From Syntrophomonadaceae bacterium (GTDB lineage: Bacteria; Bacillota; Dethiobacteria; DTU022), in contig SKPH01000006.1 in assembly GCA_007119615.1 (NCBI GenBank), positions 1 through 43,624 of the forward strand: a stretch of 43,624 nucleotides of DNA, in the 5' to 3' direction. The notes beneath the pieces were generated by a model that saw nothing but the letters and a program-made list of their open reading frames with translations, searched no databases and had not been told where the DNA came from. Below, piece after piece: positions 31,493 to 39,558 of this stretch. Each line of letters starts with the position of its first letter. The stretch's first letter is position 1. Both the position numbers and the translations under genes were made by a program.

Positions 31493-33520
31493 TCAAACCA
31501 GGCCTTTCATCTCCTCCCGGACATCTTCCAGCGAATTATAGCTCCACCTTGCTCCCATCGCATCAGCCAGATCCAAAATAAACCGCCAGTCCGGCGTAAG
31601 ATTTTCACCGGTCGGCAGGGCGGCCTTGTTTAAGCGGGTCTGGGCGGAAGAATTCGTAAATAAGCCCTCTTTGGAAATTATATCCTGGGCGGGAAATATC
31701 AGATCGGCTCCGCCGGGAATTTCTTCTTCATCGCCGCATACCGCTGCCAGGAATTCAATTCCCGCCTTCTTTTGATCAGCGTAGACTTTACCGAAAGATA
31801 AAAGGCCTTTAACTTTCCCACTTTCGGCGGCAGCAAGTATATCTTCCCTGGCCATTCCGCTCGCGCCGTTAAGAACCGCAAAGCCGGGACCGTAAAAGGG
31901 AGTTCCTCCCGCGGCCAGAACGCCAACTGCGTTACTGTATTTGGAGAGCAGCAATAAGTTACTGCAGCCCTGCTCTATCTGCCCGCCGGTAACAGCCAGT
32001 TTCAGGAGCATATCAACAGACTGGTCGGATGCAGATTCAAAAAACGATGAACCGGCCACTATATAGCTGTTCGGGCCGGAGAGCAGCTTGGCGGCGGCCC
32101 GGAGATTGTCATCGCTAATCCCGCTTAATGAAACTGATCCGGTTTCTTCATCTCCGTTTTGGAGGGCAACGAGCGCCTCCATAAATGCAAATTCACCGTT
32201 ATTTTCTGTGGTATAGATTATCTCTTTCCAGGCCGAATTTTCTCTTTCGGTTTCAGCAGGCCTGATAATAACCGCATCGCCAAATCTCCCGGAATGATCT
32301 ACCGCCATGGCGGCAACCGGGTGGCTCTCATCTATTTCTCTTCCCAGGACAAGGATTGTTTCGGCATTACTGAGGGCGTACGGGGTGGGGCAGGCAATAC
32401 CGGTTCCTGTGATATCCTGCATGCCCGTAAATGCTTTAACCCAGGCCGGTTCAGCCCCCAGATCTATATTGGCGGTGCCCAGGACGGTTCTGGCAAATTT
32501 TTGAGCCAGGTAAATTTCTTCGCTGCTGAGCTTTCCCGATCCCAGTACAGCCAGTGCATCCGGACCAAAATCTTCCTTAATTTTCAGCAGGACATCAGCC
32601 GCTTTCCGGATTGCCTGATCATAAGTTACTTCTTCATAACCTGAACCGTCTGTTTTAAATTTCATCACTGCAGTAATCAGTTTTGCTGCATCTTCACGAA
32701 TAAACCCGAACTTGCCTCTCTTGCAGAGCCAGCTTACACTGTCCCCTTCCCTGGGAACCGTAACCCTGATCATATCGTCGCCGGAAAGCTGCCTCTCCAG
32801 GTAACAGCCTACCGAGCACTCAGTACAAATACCGGGAACACAGGAAAGTTCCCACTCCCTGCCTCCGGCGCTGCGAGTCTTTTCGGTAAGCGCTGCAACA
32901 GGGCAGACATCTACGCATTGTCCGCACATCACGCAGCCGGCTTCTTCCATGGTTACTTCCTTTCCGTCGCGGCAGGGTATAACCCTGGTATTGACCCCGT
33001 TGCCGGTCAGGCTGTAAACGAAGGCCCCTGGACCGGTCCGGCAGATCTGCAGACACCGGCCGCATAGAATACATTTTTCCTCATCACGGACGATATATGG
33101 GTTATCGGAGAATGTCCCAGCGGGAATATCCCTGGGGATCTGGTCAGGCAGATTTGACTGGAACCTGTAAGCGTTTTCCTGCAGTTCGCAGGTTCCGGTT
33201 CTCACGCAAGTCAGGCAGTCTTTGTATGGATGAGTAGCCAGGGACAGCTCCAGGATCTTGCAGCGCATCTCCTGTAATTCCGGTGTGTCGGTTGTTACAA
33301 TCATTTCTTCTTTCACCGGATTGTCGCAGGAAGTGACCGGGCGCTCCATTCCACTGATTTTAACTATACAGATCCGGCAGTGCCCGAGCGGTTCCAGCCT
33401 GGGATGATAGCAAAGGGTGGGAATGGTAATTCCGTTTTGCCGAGCTGCTTCCAGGATTGTTGTGCCCTCATCGGCAAATATTTTTTTACCGTCAATTGTT
33501 AAACTAATGGTTTTTATCAT
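31493..33520 (-). CDS. NuoG-like multi-Fe-S subunit (molybdopterin-fold without active-site ligand)
   Basis: 675 residues. In order: a 2Fe-2S ferredoxin domain (C37, C48, C51, C65), a His-Cys 4Fe-4S site (H97, C102, C105, C111), two ferredoxin-type clusters (C150-C160 and C196-C206), then the 4Fe-4S motif of molybdopterin enzymes (C232, C235, C239, C266) and a shortened molybdopterin-fold domain. Where formate dehydrogenases have Cys or Sec, this protein has GTANIDLGAEPAW with none, and the C-terminal cofactor-capping domain is missing. It is thus an electron-wire subunit like NuoG. It is 16 bases downstream of the NuoF-GltD gene and probably forms a soluble complex with it. The physiological electron partners are not known. 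Confidence 0.85.
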   Translation of the reverse strand: MIKTISLTIDGKKIFADEGTTILEAARQNGITIPTLCYHPRLEPLGHCRICIVKISGMERPVTSCDNPVKEEMIVTTDTPELQEMRCKILELSLATHPYKDCLTCVRTGTCELQENAYRFQSNLPDQIPRDIPAGTFSDNPYIVRDEEKCILCGRCLQICRTGPGAFVYSLTGNGVNTRVIPCRDGKEVTMEEAGCVMCGQCVDVCPVAALTEKTRSAGGREWELSCVPGICTECSVGCYLERQLSGDDMIRVTVPREGDSVSWLCKRGKFGFIREDAAKLITAVMKFKTDGSGYEEVTYDQAIRKAADVLLKIKEDFGPDALAVLGSGKLSSEEIYLAQKFARTVLGTANIDLGAEPAWVKAFTGMQDITGTGIACPTPYALSNAETILVLGREIDESHPVAAMAVDHSGRFGDAVIIRPAETERENSAWKEIIYTTENNGEFAFMEALVALQNGDEETGSVSLSGISDDNLRAAAKLLSGPNSYIVAGSSFFESASDQSVDMLLKLAVTGGQIEQGCSNLLLLSKYSNAVGVLAAGGTPFYGPGFAVLNGASGMAREDILAAAESGKVKGLLSFGKVYADQKKAGIEFLAAVCGDEEEIPGGADLIFPAQDIISKEGLFTNSSAQTRLNKAALPTGENLTPDWRFILDLADAMGARWSYNSLEDVREEMKGLV

Positions 33521-33536
33521 CTTTTCCCCTCCCCCT

Positions 33537-35498
33537 TTAAGATATGATCAGGCCCAGACGCAGGCACTTGAAACATCTTTCGGTTTCCTTAACGACAGAT
33601 GAAGGGCACTTGAATCCCAACTCGGCCTCATCGAATCCGCGCACTCTTTCATCCACCGGGCTGACCTCTTCCTCCAGCCTTTCTCTTCCTCCGATCATTT
33701 CCGGTACTGTAAGTTCATTATAAACACCTAATTTTTCAAGGTGTTTCTCCATTTCGAACTGCCCACCGACAGAACTTTTTCCTTTTCGGAGGTAGCTGTC
33801 GATTGCTTCGGCAGCACGATTGGCCGATGCAATCGCTTCAATAACAGTCCGGGCGCCCAAAACGGCATCTCCCCCGGCAAATATTCCGGGCTTATCCGCC
33901 GCCATAGTTTCTTCATCGACAGCCAGGGTGCCCCATTTGGTAACATCCATACCGCAACCTTCGTTAAGGTAGCAAAAATCAGCAACCTGGCCGATTGCCG
34001 GTATCGCTGTATCCACCTTAAGAACAAATTCCGACCCGTCCAGGGGCACCGGCCTACGGCGGCCGCTGGCATCCGGCTCCCCCAGTTTCATCCTGATACA
34101 TTCCATACCGCTGACTGTGCCTTTTTCCTCGAGGATACAGACGGGATTAGCTAAAAGGTGGAACCTGATACCTTCCTCTTCGGCCGCATCAACTTCCGCC
34201 TTGCTGGCGGGCATTTCCGTCCTGCTGCGGCGATAGATTAAATGGACCTCCTTGACCCCAAGACGAACAGCGGAACGGGCGCAATCCATCGCTACGTTTC
34301 CGCCGCCGATCACAGCAACGCTTTCGCCAAGATCCACTTCCTCTCCGAGATTGACCTTGCGCAGGAATTCGATGCCCGGCATATAACCGTAATAGCAGGC
34401 ATCCTCCCCTTCGCAGCCAAGGGTGGAGCTTTTATGAAGGCCGCTGGCGATAAAGATCGCCTTATAGCCCTGCTCCCAGATCTGATCCAGTGTAATATCT
34501 TCACCCACCCGGGTGTTATATTTAATTTCCACGCCCAGGCTGGTAACCAGCTCAACTTCGGCGTTCAGAATATCACGCGGTAGTCGGTAACTTGGAATAC
34601 CGACAGCAAGCATGCCGCCCGCAACAGGCAGTTCTTCAAATATCGTAACATTATAACCTTTCAAGGCAAGCTGATATCCTGCATTCAGACCGGCCGGGCC
34701 GGCTCCTACTATCGCCACTTTGTCCGCATCCGGTAGGGGTTTAGGGTAATCTCTCTTACTGTCGTTATCGGTGCCGGCAACGAAATCGGCAGCAAAACGT
34801 TTTAAAAGCCGAATTGATATTGACTCGTCATACGGCTGCCGGTTGCAATTCGATTCGCAGGGATGCACGCAAACCCGTCCCAGGGTTCCGACCAGGGGTG
34901 TTTTCTCCCGGTTAACAGCAACAGCTTCCTCGTAGTTACCTTCCCTGATGCATTCAATGTATTTGGGAATATTAATATGTGCGGGGCATCCGTTGCGACA
35001 TGGCGCAGTCAGGATGGGTCGATACTGATCGGTTTTTCCAACTGCAGGCCTGTTGCCGTTCAAACATGCTTTGAAATCTTCCTTAAAATGTTCAAGGGCA
35101 TGCAGCAGGGGTAGCGGTGAAGAAACTCCCAGTTCGCAGAGTGAACCGTCTCTAATCAGCACCGCTAGCTCACCTAGGAATTCAAGGTCTTGCCCGGTCC
35201 CTTTTCCTGAAATTAAGTTTTCCAGGCGATCGGAGATTACTTTACTTCCTGCCCTGCAGGGAATACAGCGGCCACAGGACTCGTTCTGGACACAACTGTA
35301 AAATTCTTTTAACGCTCCGATCAGATCTACTTCAGGATCGACAATAACCAGCCCTGCCCATCCGATCATCGCTTTCAGGTCTCCACTGCCAAACTTTGCC
35401 GGAAGATCCAGTTCTTCAAGATCGGTGCGTTGATCCAAATCTTTATCCCGTTCGTCAACTATTTTTCCATTCCAGCTGCTAAAAAATACCTTGGCCAT
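33537..35498 (-). CDS. NuoF C-terminal Fe-S module fused to GltD/NfnB-type FAD oxidoreductase
   Basis: 653 residues. Residues 1-145 match the end of NuoF: LVIVDPEVDLI, then a 4Fe-4S site C75, C78, C81 and C121. The NuoF FMN/NADH domain is missing. Residues 160-240 are a GltD-type two-cluster domain (C167, C171, C210, C214, C218; GRVCVHPCESNC). FAD binds at GAGPAG (265-270), and NAD(P)H at GGGNVAMD (398-405); GGDAVLGARTVIEA completes the FAD site. An extra CFKC lies near the end. NAD(P)H oxidation at the FAD, with electrons passed to the NuoG-like partner, is the natural reading. A role in Nfn-like electron bifurcation is speculation. Confidence 0.87.
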   Translation of the reverse strand: MAKVFFSSWNGKIVDERDKDLDQRTDLEELDLPAKFGSGDLKAMIGWAGLVIVDPEVDLIGALKEFYSCVQNESCGRCIPCRAGSKVISDRLENLISGKGTGQDLEFLGELAVLIRDGSLCELGVSSPLPLLHALEHFKEDFKACLNGNRPAVGKTDQYRPILTAPCRNGCPAHINIPKYIECIREGNYEEAVAVNREKTPLVGTLGRVCVHPCESNCNRQPYDESISIRLLKRFAADFVAGTDNDSKRDYPKPLPDADKVAIVGAGPAGLNAGYQLALKGYNVTIFEELPVAGGMLAVGIPSYRLPRDILNAEVELVTSLGVEIKYNTRVGEDITLDQIWEQGYKAIFIASGLHKSSTLGCEGEDACYYGYMPGIEFLRKVNLGEEVDLGESVAVIGGGNVAMDCARSAVRLGVKEVHLIYRRSRTEMPASKAEVDAAEEEGIRFHLLANPVCILEEKGTVSGMECIRMKLGEPDASGRRRPVPLDGSEFVLKVDTAIPAIGQVADFCYLNEGCGMDVTKWGTLAVDEETMAADKPGIFAGGDAVLGARTVIEAIASANRAAEAIDSYLRKGKSSVGGQFEMEKHLEKLGVYNELTVPEMIGGRERLEEEVSPVDERVRGFDEAELGFKCPSSVVKETERCFKCLRLGLIIS

Positions 35499-35611
35499 TT
35501 ATCCCTCTCTCTTCCCGCTAAAATCGAAATCTTTTAATAAACAACAAGAGTAACCTTCGTCATCTATTGATAAATTCCTTTCAAAGTTAAACGATACTTC
35601 GAATATTGTAG

Positions 35612-36586
35612 TTACCGTGATGTTCTGTTTTGATAAATTCGCGCAGCCTGCACTGCAAGGCCGACAGCGTTATCCGCAGCAAAACGGGGCCGGCTAAAAA
35701 AGAGTTTCAACCCGGTTATTCTTTCTTTAAGCCGCTCCCTGATAAAAAGGTTGGCCGTAACACCGCCAACTGCCAGTAGTCCTTCGTATTGATCTTCTTT
35801 TTGAATAAAGTAATTTACCGCTGCCGAAAGGGAGTCGGCAATACATATTTCAACTGCCCGGGCTAAGTCAGCCTTGCTGCAGCCCTGCTCCAACAGCCTT
35901 TCAGCGTGGCTGGCCGGACCGGAAAAACTTATTTCCGATCCCCTGACCGCAACCGGCAGCGCCAGACCCTCAGCACGGCACCCTGCTGCGATTGTTTCGA
36001 ATCCGGGGCCCGCTGGAAATGGCAGGCCCATAGCCAGTCCAAGGCGATCAATGAATTGCCCGGCATTTAAATCAGTTGTTCCTCCCAGTAAATCGAGTTT
36101 AAGGTTCCCGGGACTCTTTTCCTCTGAGGCAATAATCTCTGTCGTTCCACCGGACAGGTGAAGAACCAGGTAGCGGCCACAGGGCAGGTCTGAGGACCAT
36201 AACCCGGCCATGACATGTCCTTCCTGATGGGAGGAAGGCAAAAAAAACAGGCCCATGGTTTCGGCTAAGAACAAACCAAAGGCCTCGCTGACTTTAAATA
36301 CCGGCATATATGATCCGCTAACGGGACGGGGTTGGACCGAAGCAGCTATAGCTGTTACAGCTGCCCCTTTTAGAATCTCTGCGCTATCTTTCCAGAGGAG
36401 GGGCATATTGGCGACATGAGCGAAAACTGCTTCCGATTGGCGCAGTCCCAGGGCGCCTTCTTTAACCGGAAGGGGTATTCTGTTATCGGCAATTAGTTTT
36501 TCATCCCCATCAACCAGGGCCAGGGAAGTTGTATAGGCGGAAGTATCAAGACCCAGAAATAATGATTTTTCAGGATTCTCTTTCAA
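35612..36586 (-). CDS. TsaD/Kae1-like paralogue of unknown function
   Basis: 324 residues of the Kae1/ASKHA fold. TsaD helps make the t6A modification of ANN-reading tRNAs. Metal ligands appear conserved: H120 and H124 (SSHQEGH) and D305 (FAADNAVGL). ATP-site segments are LGLDTSAYTTSLAL, LSGGTTEI and VGGVTANLFIRE. However, canonical DDAAGEAFDK is DLNAGQFIDR here, and FSFSGLKT is FSGPASHAE. It overlaps nusB by 17 bases. Similar proteins occur in Clostridia beside nusB and are often annotated O-sialoglycoprotein endopeptidase. It is probably not the housekeeping TsaD, which usually lies elsewhere with tsaB. Its function is unassigned. Confidence 0.8.
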   Translation of the reverse strand: MKENPEKSLFLGLDTSAYTTSLALVDGDEKLIADNRIPLPVKEGALGLRQSEAVFAHVANMPLLWKDSAEILKGAAVTAIAASVQPRPVSGSYMPVFKVSEAFGLFLAETMGLFFLPSSHQEGHVMAGLWSSDLPCGRYLVLHLSGGTTEIIASEEKSPGNLKLDLLGGTTDLNAGQFIDRLGLAMGLPFPAGPGFETIAAGCRAEGLALPVAVRGSEISFSGPASHAERLLEQGCSKADLARAVEICIADSLSAAVNYFIQKEDQYEGLLAVGGVTANLFIRERLKERITGLKLFFSRPRFAADNAVGLAVQAARIYQNRTSR

Positions 36587-36986
36587 GCGCTTCTCCTGCC
36601 ACTCGATCTAAGATACTGTTAATGAAGCCGACTGCCTCACCGGAGCTTCCATACTTCTTGGCCAACTCGAGAGCTTCGTTTATCGAGACGGCATGGGGAA
36701 TATCAGGCTTGTAAATTATTTCATAAAGGGCTAACCGCAGCAGGTTTCGATCAACTGCGGAAATGCGATTCAACTCCCATTTAACCAGATGTTTGCTAAT
36801 TAAATTATCGAGAGTGTGGCGGTTTTCAATGGTGCCTGTTACCAGATCGCGAATGAACTGTTCCTCTTCATTTTTGAAACCAAACCCTTCGAGAGTATGC
36901 CTCAGAGCCAGCTCAACTCTGCATTTGCCGATATCAATTTGGAAAAGGGCCCTGAAAGCTACATCTCTCGCTAAACGACGGGACAA
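36570..36986 (-). CDS. nusB: Transcription antitermination factor NusB
   Basis: NusB with NusE binds boxA RNA during rRNA transcription. The chosen start is TTG 36986 (SRRLARDVAFRALFQID), nine bases after GGAGGT (37001-36996); an ATG at 37010 would place the ribosome-binding site inside the gene. The result is 138 residues, the normal length. The NusB fold shows LALYEII, INEALELAKKYG and GFINSILD. It follows a terminator, so it is likely separately transcribed from the Asp23 module. Confidence 0.95.
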   Translation of the reverse strand: MSRRLARDVAFRALFQIDIGKCRVELALRHTLEGFGFKNEEEQFIRDLVTGTIENRHTLDNLISKHLVKWELNRISAVDRNLLRLALYEIIYKPDIPHAVSINEALELAKKYGSSGEAVGFINSILDRVAGEALERES

Positions 36987-37042
36987 TTGGTATCTACCTC
37001 CACAATCCATTGATCAATATTTGCTCTTTAAACGGAGTAAAC

Positions 37043-37093
37043 AAAAAGCTGACAGGGCCTTTTTCGGTATAGCCGGTATGGCCCTGATTCAGC
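37043..37093 (-). terminator. Intrinsic terminator after the Asp23/AmaP/DUF2273 module
   Basis: On the minus strand GCTGA and CAGGGCC (37093-37080, with two bulged bases) pair with GGCCCTG and TCAGC (37059-37048). The 12-bp stem is followed by five T (37047-37043). It separates the envelope-stress module from nusB. Confidence 0.75.
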
Positions 37094-37101
37094 CATAACG
37101 T

Positions 37102-37329
37102 TTAATTATCTTCTTTTGGAGAAAATAGCCGGCGGAAAAAACGGCCTATATTTTTATTTACTTCCAACCGCCACCCGATCAATAACCCTGCCCCGATGGA
37201 AAGGAAAATAAATATGCTCACCCAAAAACCGTAGTTGATGACCAGGAGGGCAAAAACCAGTCCGAAGAAGCCTCCTAAAATTTTACCCCAGTGTTTATTG
37301 ATTAATACCCACCAGTTTAAATCTGACAT
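37102..37329 (-). CDS. DUF2273 small membrane protein
   Basis: 75 residues with two hydrophobic segments (about 17-35 and 37-53) and a basic/acidic tail. The sequence GKILGGFFGLVFALLVINYGFW is characteristic of DUF2273. Such proteins are encoded with Asp23 and AmaP in Firmicutes and probably sit with them at the membrane. It is the last gene before a terminator. Confidence 0.88.
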   Translation of the reverse strand: MSDLNWWVLINKHWGKILGGFFGLVFALLVINYGFWVSIFIFLSIGAGLLIGWRLEVNKNIGRFFRRLFSPKEDN

Positions 37330-37361
37330 AGTATGCTCCCTCCTTGCAAGCTATTAACCGC

Positions 37362-37895
37362 TTATTTTTTGGAAGCGGCCTGATCCATATTAACATTTTC
37401 TACTATAATCTTTACTTCCGAGACTGTGACTCCTGTAATTTCTTCGATATATTCTTTTGTTCTTGATTGAAGATCGTTTATCAAATCGGGAAGAGCCAGG
37501 TCGGGCATAACTGTGATCCGGATCCGGATCACTAAACCATCAGGTGTGAAAACAACATTTCTGCCGGCATCTTTAATGCCCCGGGTCTGCTGTACAACAC
37601 GCAGAACCATATTTTCAACTGCAGTGATCGAGATTAAAACTTCGCCGTACTCACTGCCTTTTAAAACGGCGGTACCAACCTTCTTTTTCGAGGAACGAAA
37701 ACCCAGCGCAAGCAAAATCAGGGCAATGAGCAGCAAAGCTGCTCCTACAACTAACATCACGTTTTCGTCAGCCCACGCCGGCAACTCTACCTGCAGGCCC
37801 GGCAGCAAGTCGTAATTAACAACCAGCAGGAAAAGGGCCCCTCCAATGAACAGAAGTCCCAGGAATACAAGTAAAATGCGGGTAAATGTTTTCAT
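37362..37895 (-). CDS. amaP: Alkaline shock membrane anchor protein AmaP
   Basis: 177 residues. Two N-terminal transmembrane segments (about 6-27 and 44-66) are followed by a cytoplasmic domain similar to Asp23 (SITAVENMVLRVVQQ and TPDGLVIRIRITVMPD). AmaP tethers Asp23 to the membrane in Staphylococcus. It lies between asp23 and a DUF2273 gene in one short operon. Confidence 0.9.
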   Translation of the reverse strand: MKTFTRILLVFLGLLFIGGALFLLVVNYDLLPGLQVELPAWADENVMLVVGAALLLIALILLALGFRSSKKKVGTAVLKGSEYGEVLISITAVENMVLRVVQQTRGIKDAGRNVVFTPDGLVIRIRITVMPDLALPDLINDLQSRTKEYIEEITGVTVSEVKIIVENVNMDQAASKK

Positions 37896-37928
37896 GCCAA
37901 CTCCCCCTTAAATATCACTCATTATCCT

Positions 37929-38354
37929 TTAATTCTCTGTTTCTTCCACGACTTCCTCGACTTCTATTTCCTCTTCCGGTTCTTCTTCGTCTTTGGGGAA
38001 GTGTACGCCCTGGACGTGGACGTTTACGTGGGCTACTCGCAACCCGGTCATATCCTCGATCGCTTTTTTGACGCTCTCCTGAATATCCCAAGCCACATCC
38101 GGGATTCGTGCTCCGTAGTCAACTACAATAAAAATATCGATTTTTGCCTCTTCGGTGTCTACTTCAACTTTAACCCCTTTGGATAGGTTGCGCCGGCCAA
38201 GGACCTCTGCGATACCCCCGCCAATGCCACCGCTCATCGAGGAAACACCTTCAATTTCTGTAGCGGCGAGGCCGGCAATGATTGATACCACTTCTTCGGC
38301 AATTTTGACAACACCTAATTCAGATGGTAATTTTCGGCTTTCTTCCTGAGTCAT
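37929..38354 (-). CDS. Asp23/Gls24 family envelope stress protein
   Basis: 141 residues. ATG 38354 follows GGAGGT at eight bases. The conserved core, GVVKIAEEVVSIIAGLAATEIEGVSSMSGG and TEEAKIDIFIVVDYG, identifies the family (YqhY in Bacillus). YqhY is linked with acetyl-CoA carboxylase regulation there. A strongly acidic tail follows residue 120. accB and accC, its usual upstream neighbours, are absent here. It has its own promoter. Confidence 0.93.
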   Translation of the reverse strand: MTQEESRKLPSELGVVKIAEEVVSIIAGLAATEIEGVSSMSGGIGGGIAEVLGRRNLSKGVKVEVDTEEAKIDIFIVVDYGARIPDVAWDIQESVKKAIEDMTGLRVAHVNVHVQGVHFPKDEEEPEEEIEVEEVVEETEN

Positions 38355-38410
38355 TTTCCGATACCTCCTGTATTAAAATATGGTCCAAATACCTGATTTC
38401 TACTGTTTTA

Positions 38411-38439
38411 ATTATATCAGACTCAAACAGCCTGTTCAA
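38411..38439 (-). promoter_or_regulatory. Sigma-A promoter for the Asp23 module
   Basis: On the minus strand TTGAAC (38439-38434) and a perfect TATAAT (38416-38411) are separated by 17 bases, about 57 bases before the Asp23-family ATG. Together with the terminator at 37043-37093 it defines a three-gene unit. Confidence 0.8.
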
Positions 38440-38483
38440 TTTTATCGGTTGGCACGGCATGAAAAGAGGTAGTTTTCTTTAAC

Positions 38484-38939
38484 CTATTCTTCTTTTTCTT
38501 CAGTCTCCTCAGGGAGATCTTCAGACTCCACATCCCAATCCTCGTCATCGACCAGAACTACTTCACCGCATCCCGGGCAGGTCACTTCAATTGAGGATTC
38601 CTGATCCAGGATATCATCATCGACTACTACAATCTCACGGCAATTAGGGCATTCCAGGGAAAAACCGCTTTCAAAGTCGTCTTCGTAGTCTTCATCATAG
38701 AGTTCTTCTTCATCTTCGTAAAAATCGTCTTCCAGGTCTGTAAGATCGTCATCTATGGCCTCGGTATATTCAAACAGTTCTTCGTAATCAACTCTGAGCT
38801 GCTCAATCTCGTCAGTCATCTCTTCGAGCAGATCGACGATCCTCTGCAATACCTTCTGTTCCTTGCTTTCCTCACCAAGTTCCAGTCCTTCAGTGAATCC
38901 TCTCAGGTAGGATACGCGTGCTTTCAGATCTTCAGTCAT
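38484..38939 (-). CDS. Acidic CD1247-like protein with two CxxC pairs
   Basis: 151 residues. The N-terminal half is helical (KARVSYLRGFTEGLELG, then a coiled-coil-like Glu-rich stretch), like the CD1247 N-terminal domain found in Clostridia. The C-terminal half carries CPNC and CPGC, probably a zinc ribbon, set in very acidic sequence. Members are sometimes mislabelled as AraC regulators. It follows efp by 35 bases. Function is not known; it may bind a partner protein or RNA polymerase, but this is a guess. Confidence 0.75.
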   Translation of the reverse strand: MTEDLKARVSYLRGFTEGLELGEESKEQKVLQRIVDLLEEMTDEIEQLRVDYEELFEYTEAIDDDLTDLEDDFYEDEEELYDEDYEDDFESGFSLECPNCREIVVVDDDILDQESSIEVTCPGCGEVVLVDDEDWDVESEDLPEETEEKEE

Positions 38940-38974
38940 TCGGGGTCCCTCCCATAATATAATTTATTCGGCTG

Positions 38975-39532
38975 TTAAGCCCTTTCAATATAATTGCCTG
39001 TACGGGTATCTACTTTTATTGAATCGCCGCTGTCAACAAACAGGGGCACCTGGACAACCAGGCCGGTTTCCAGTGTTGCAGGCTTGGTAGCGCCTGATGC
39101 GGTATCGCCTTTTATTCCCGGCTCTGCTTCGGTGACTTTCAGGGTCACCGTTAAAGGTGTGTCGACACCGACAACTTCCTCGCCGTACATTAGCACGTTC
39201 AGACGGTCGTTTTCTTTCAGATATTTTACTCCATCGCCAATCTGTCCTGCAGACAGGGCGATTTGTTCGTACGACTCCATGTCCATCATGTGGAACATAT
39301 CATCATCGCGATACAGAAATTCCATCTCCCTGCGCTCCAGATGAGCCCTGGCAACCTTTTCTCCGGCCCGAAAAGTTCGATCAACGATTGATCCCGTTCG
39401 CATATTTTTCAGTTTTGTGCGCACAAATGCAGCGCCTTTTCCCGGTTTCACATGCTGGAATTCCAATACGTTATAAATCTCCCCCTCCAATTCAATCGTT
39501 ATTCCTGTATGAAACTCGTTGGTTGATATCAT
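38975..39532 (-). CDS. efp: Translation elongation factor P
   Basis: EF-P relieves ribosome stalling at proline runs. The 185-residue length is normal. The modifiable loop KPGKG is at about residues 30-34. The C-terminal OB domains and [16 protein letters not shown] are typical. It is co-directional with pepP, and the two may be co-transcribed. In spore-forming Firmicutes, spoIIIAA-AH usually follows efp; they are absent. Confidence 0.96.
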   Translation of the reverse strand: MISTNEFHTGITIELEGEIYNVLEFQHVKPGKGAAFVRTKLKNMRTGSIVDRTFRAGEKVARAHLERREMEFLYRDDDMFHMMDMESYEQIALSAGQIGDGVKYLKENDRLNVLMYGEEVVGVDTPLTVTLKVTEAEPGIKGDTASGATKPATLETGLVVQVPLFVDSGDSIKVDTRTGNYIERA

Positions 39533-39558
39533 GCTTATTCCTGCCCTTCATCCTGTTC

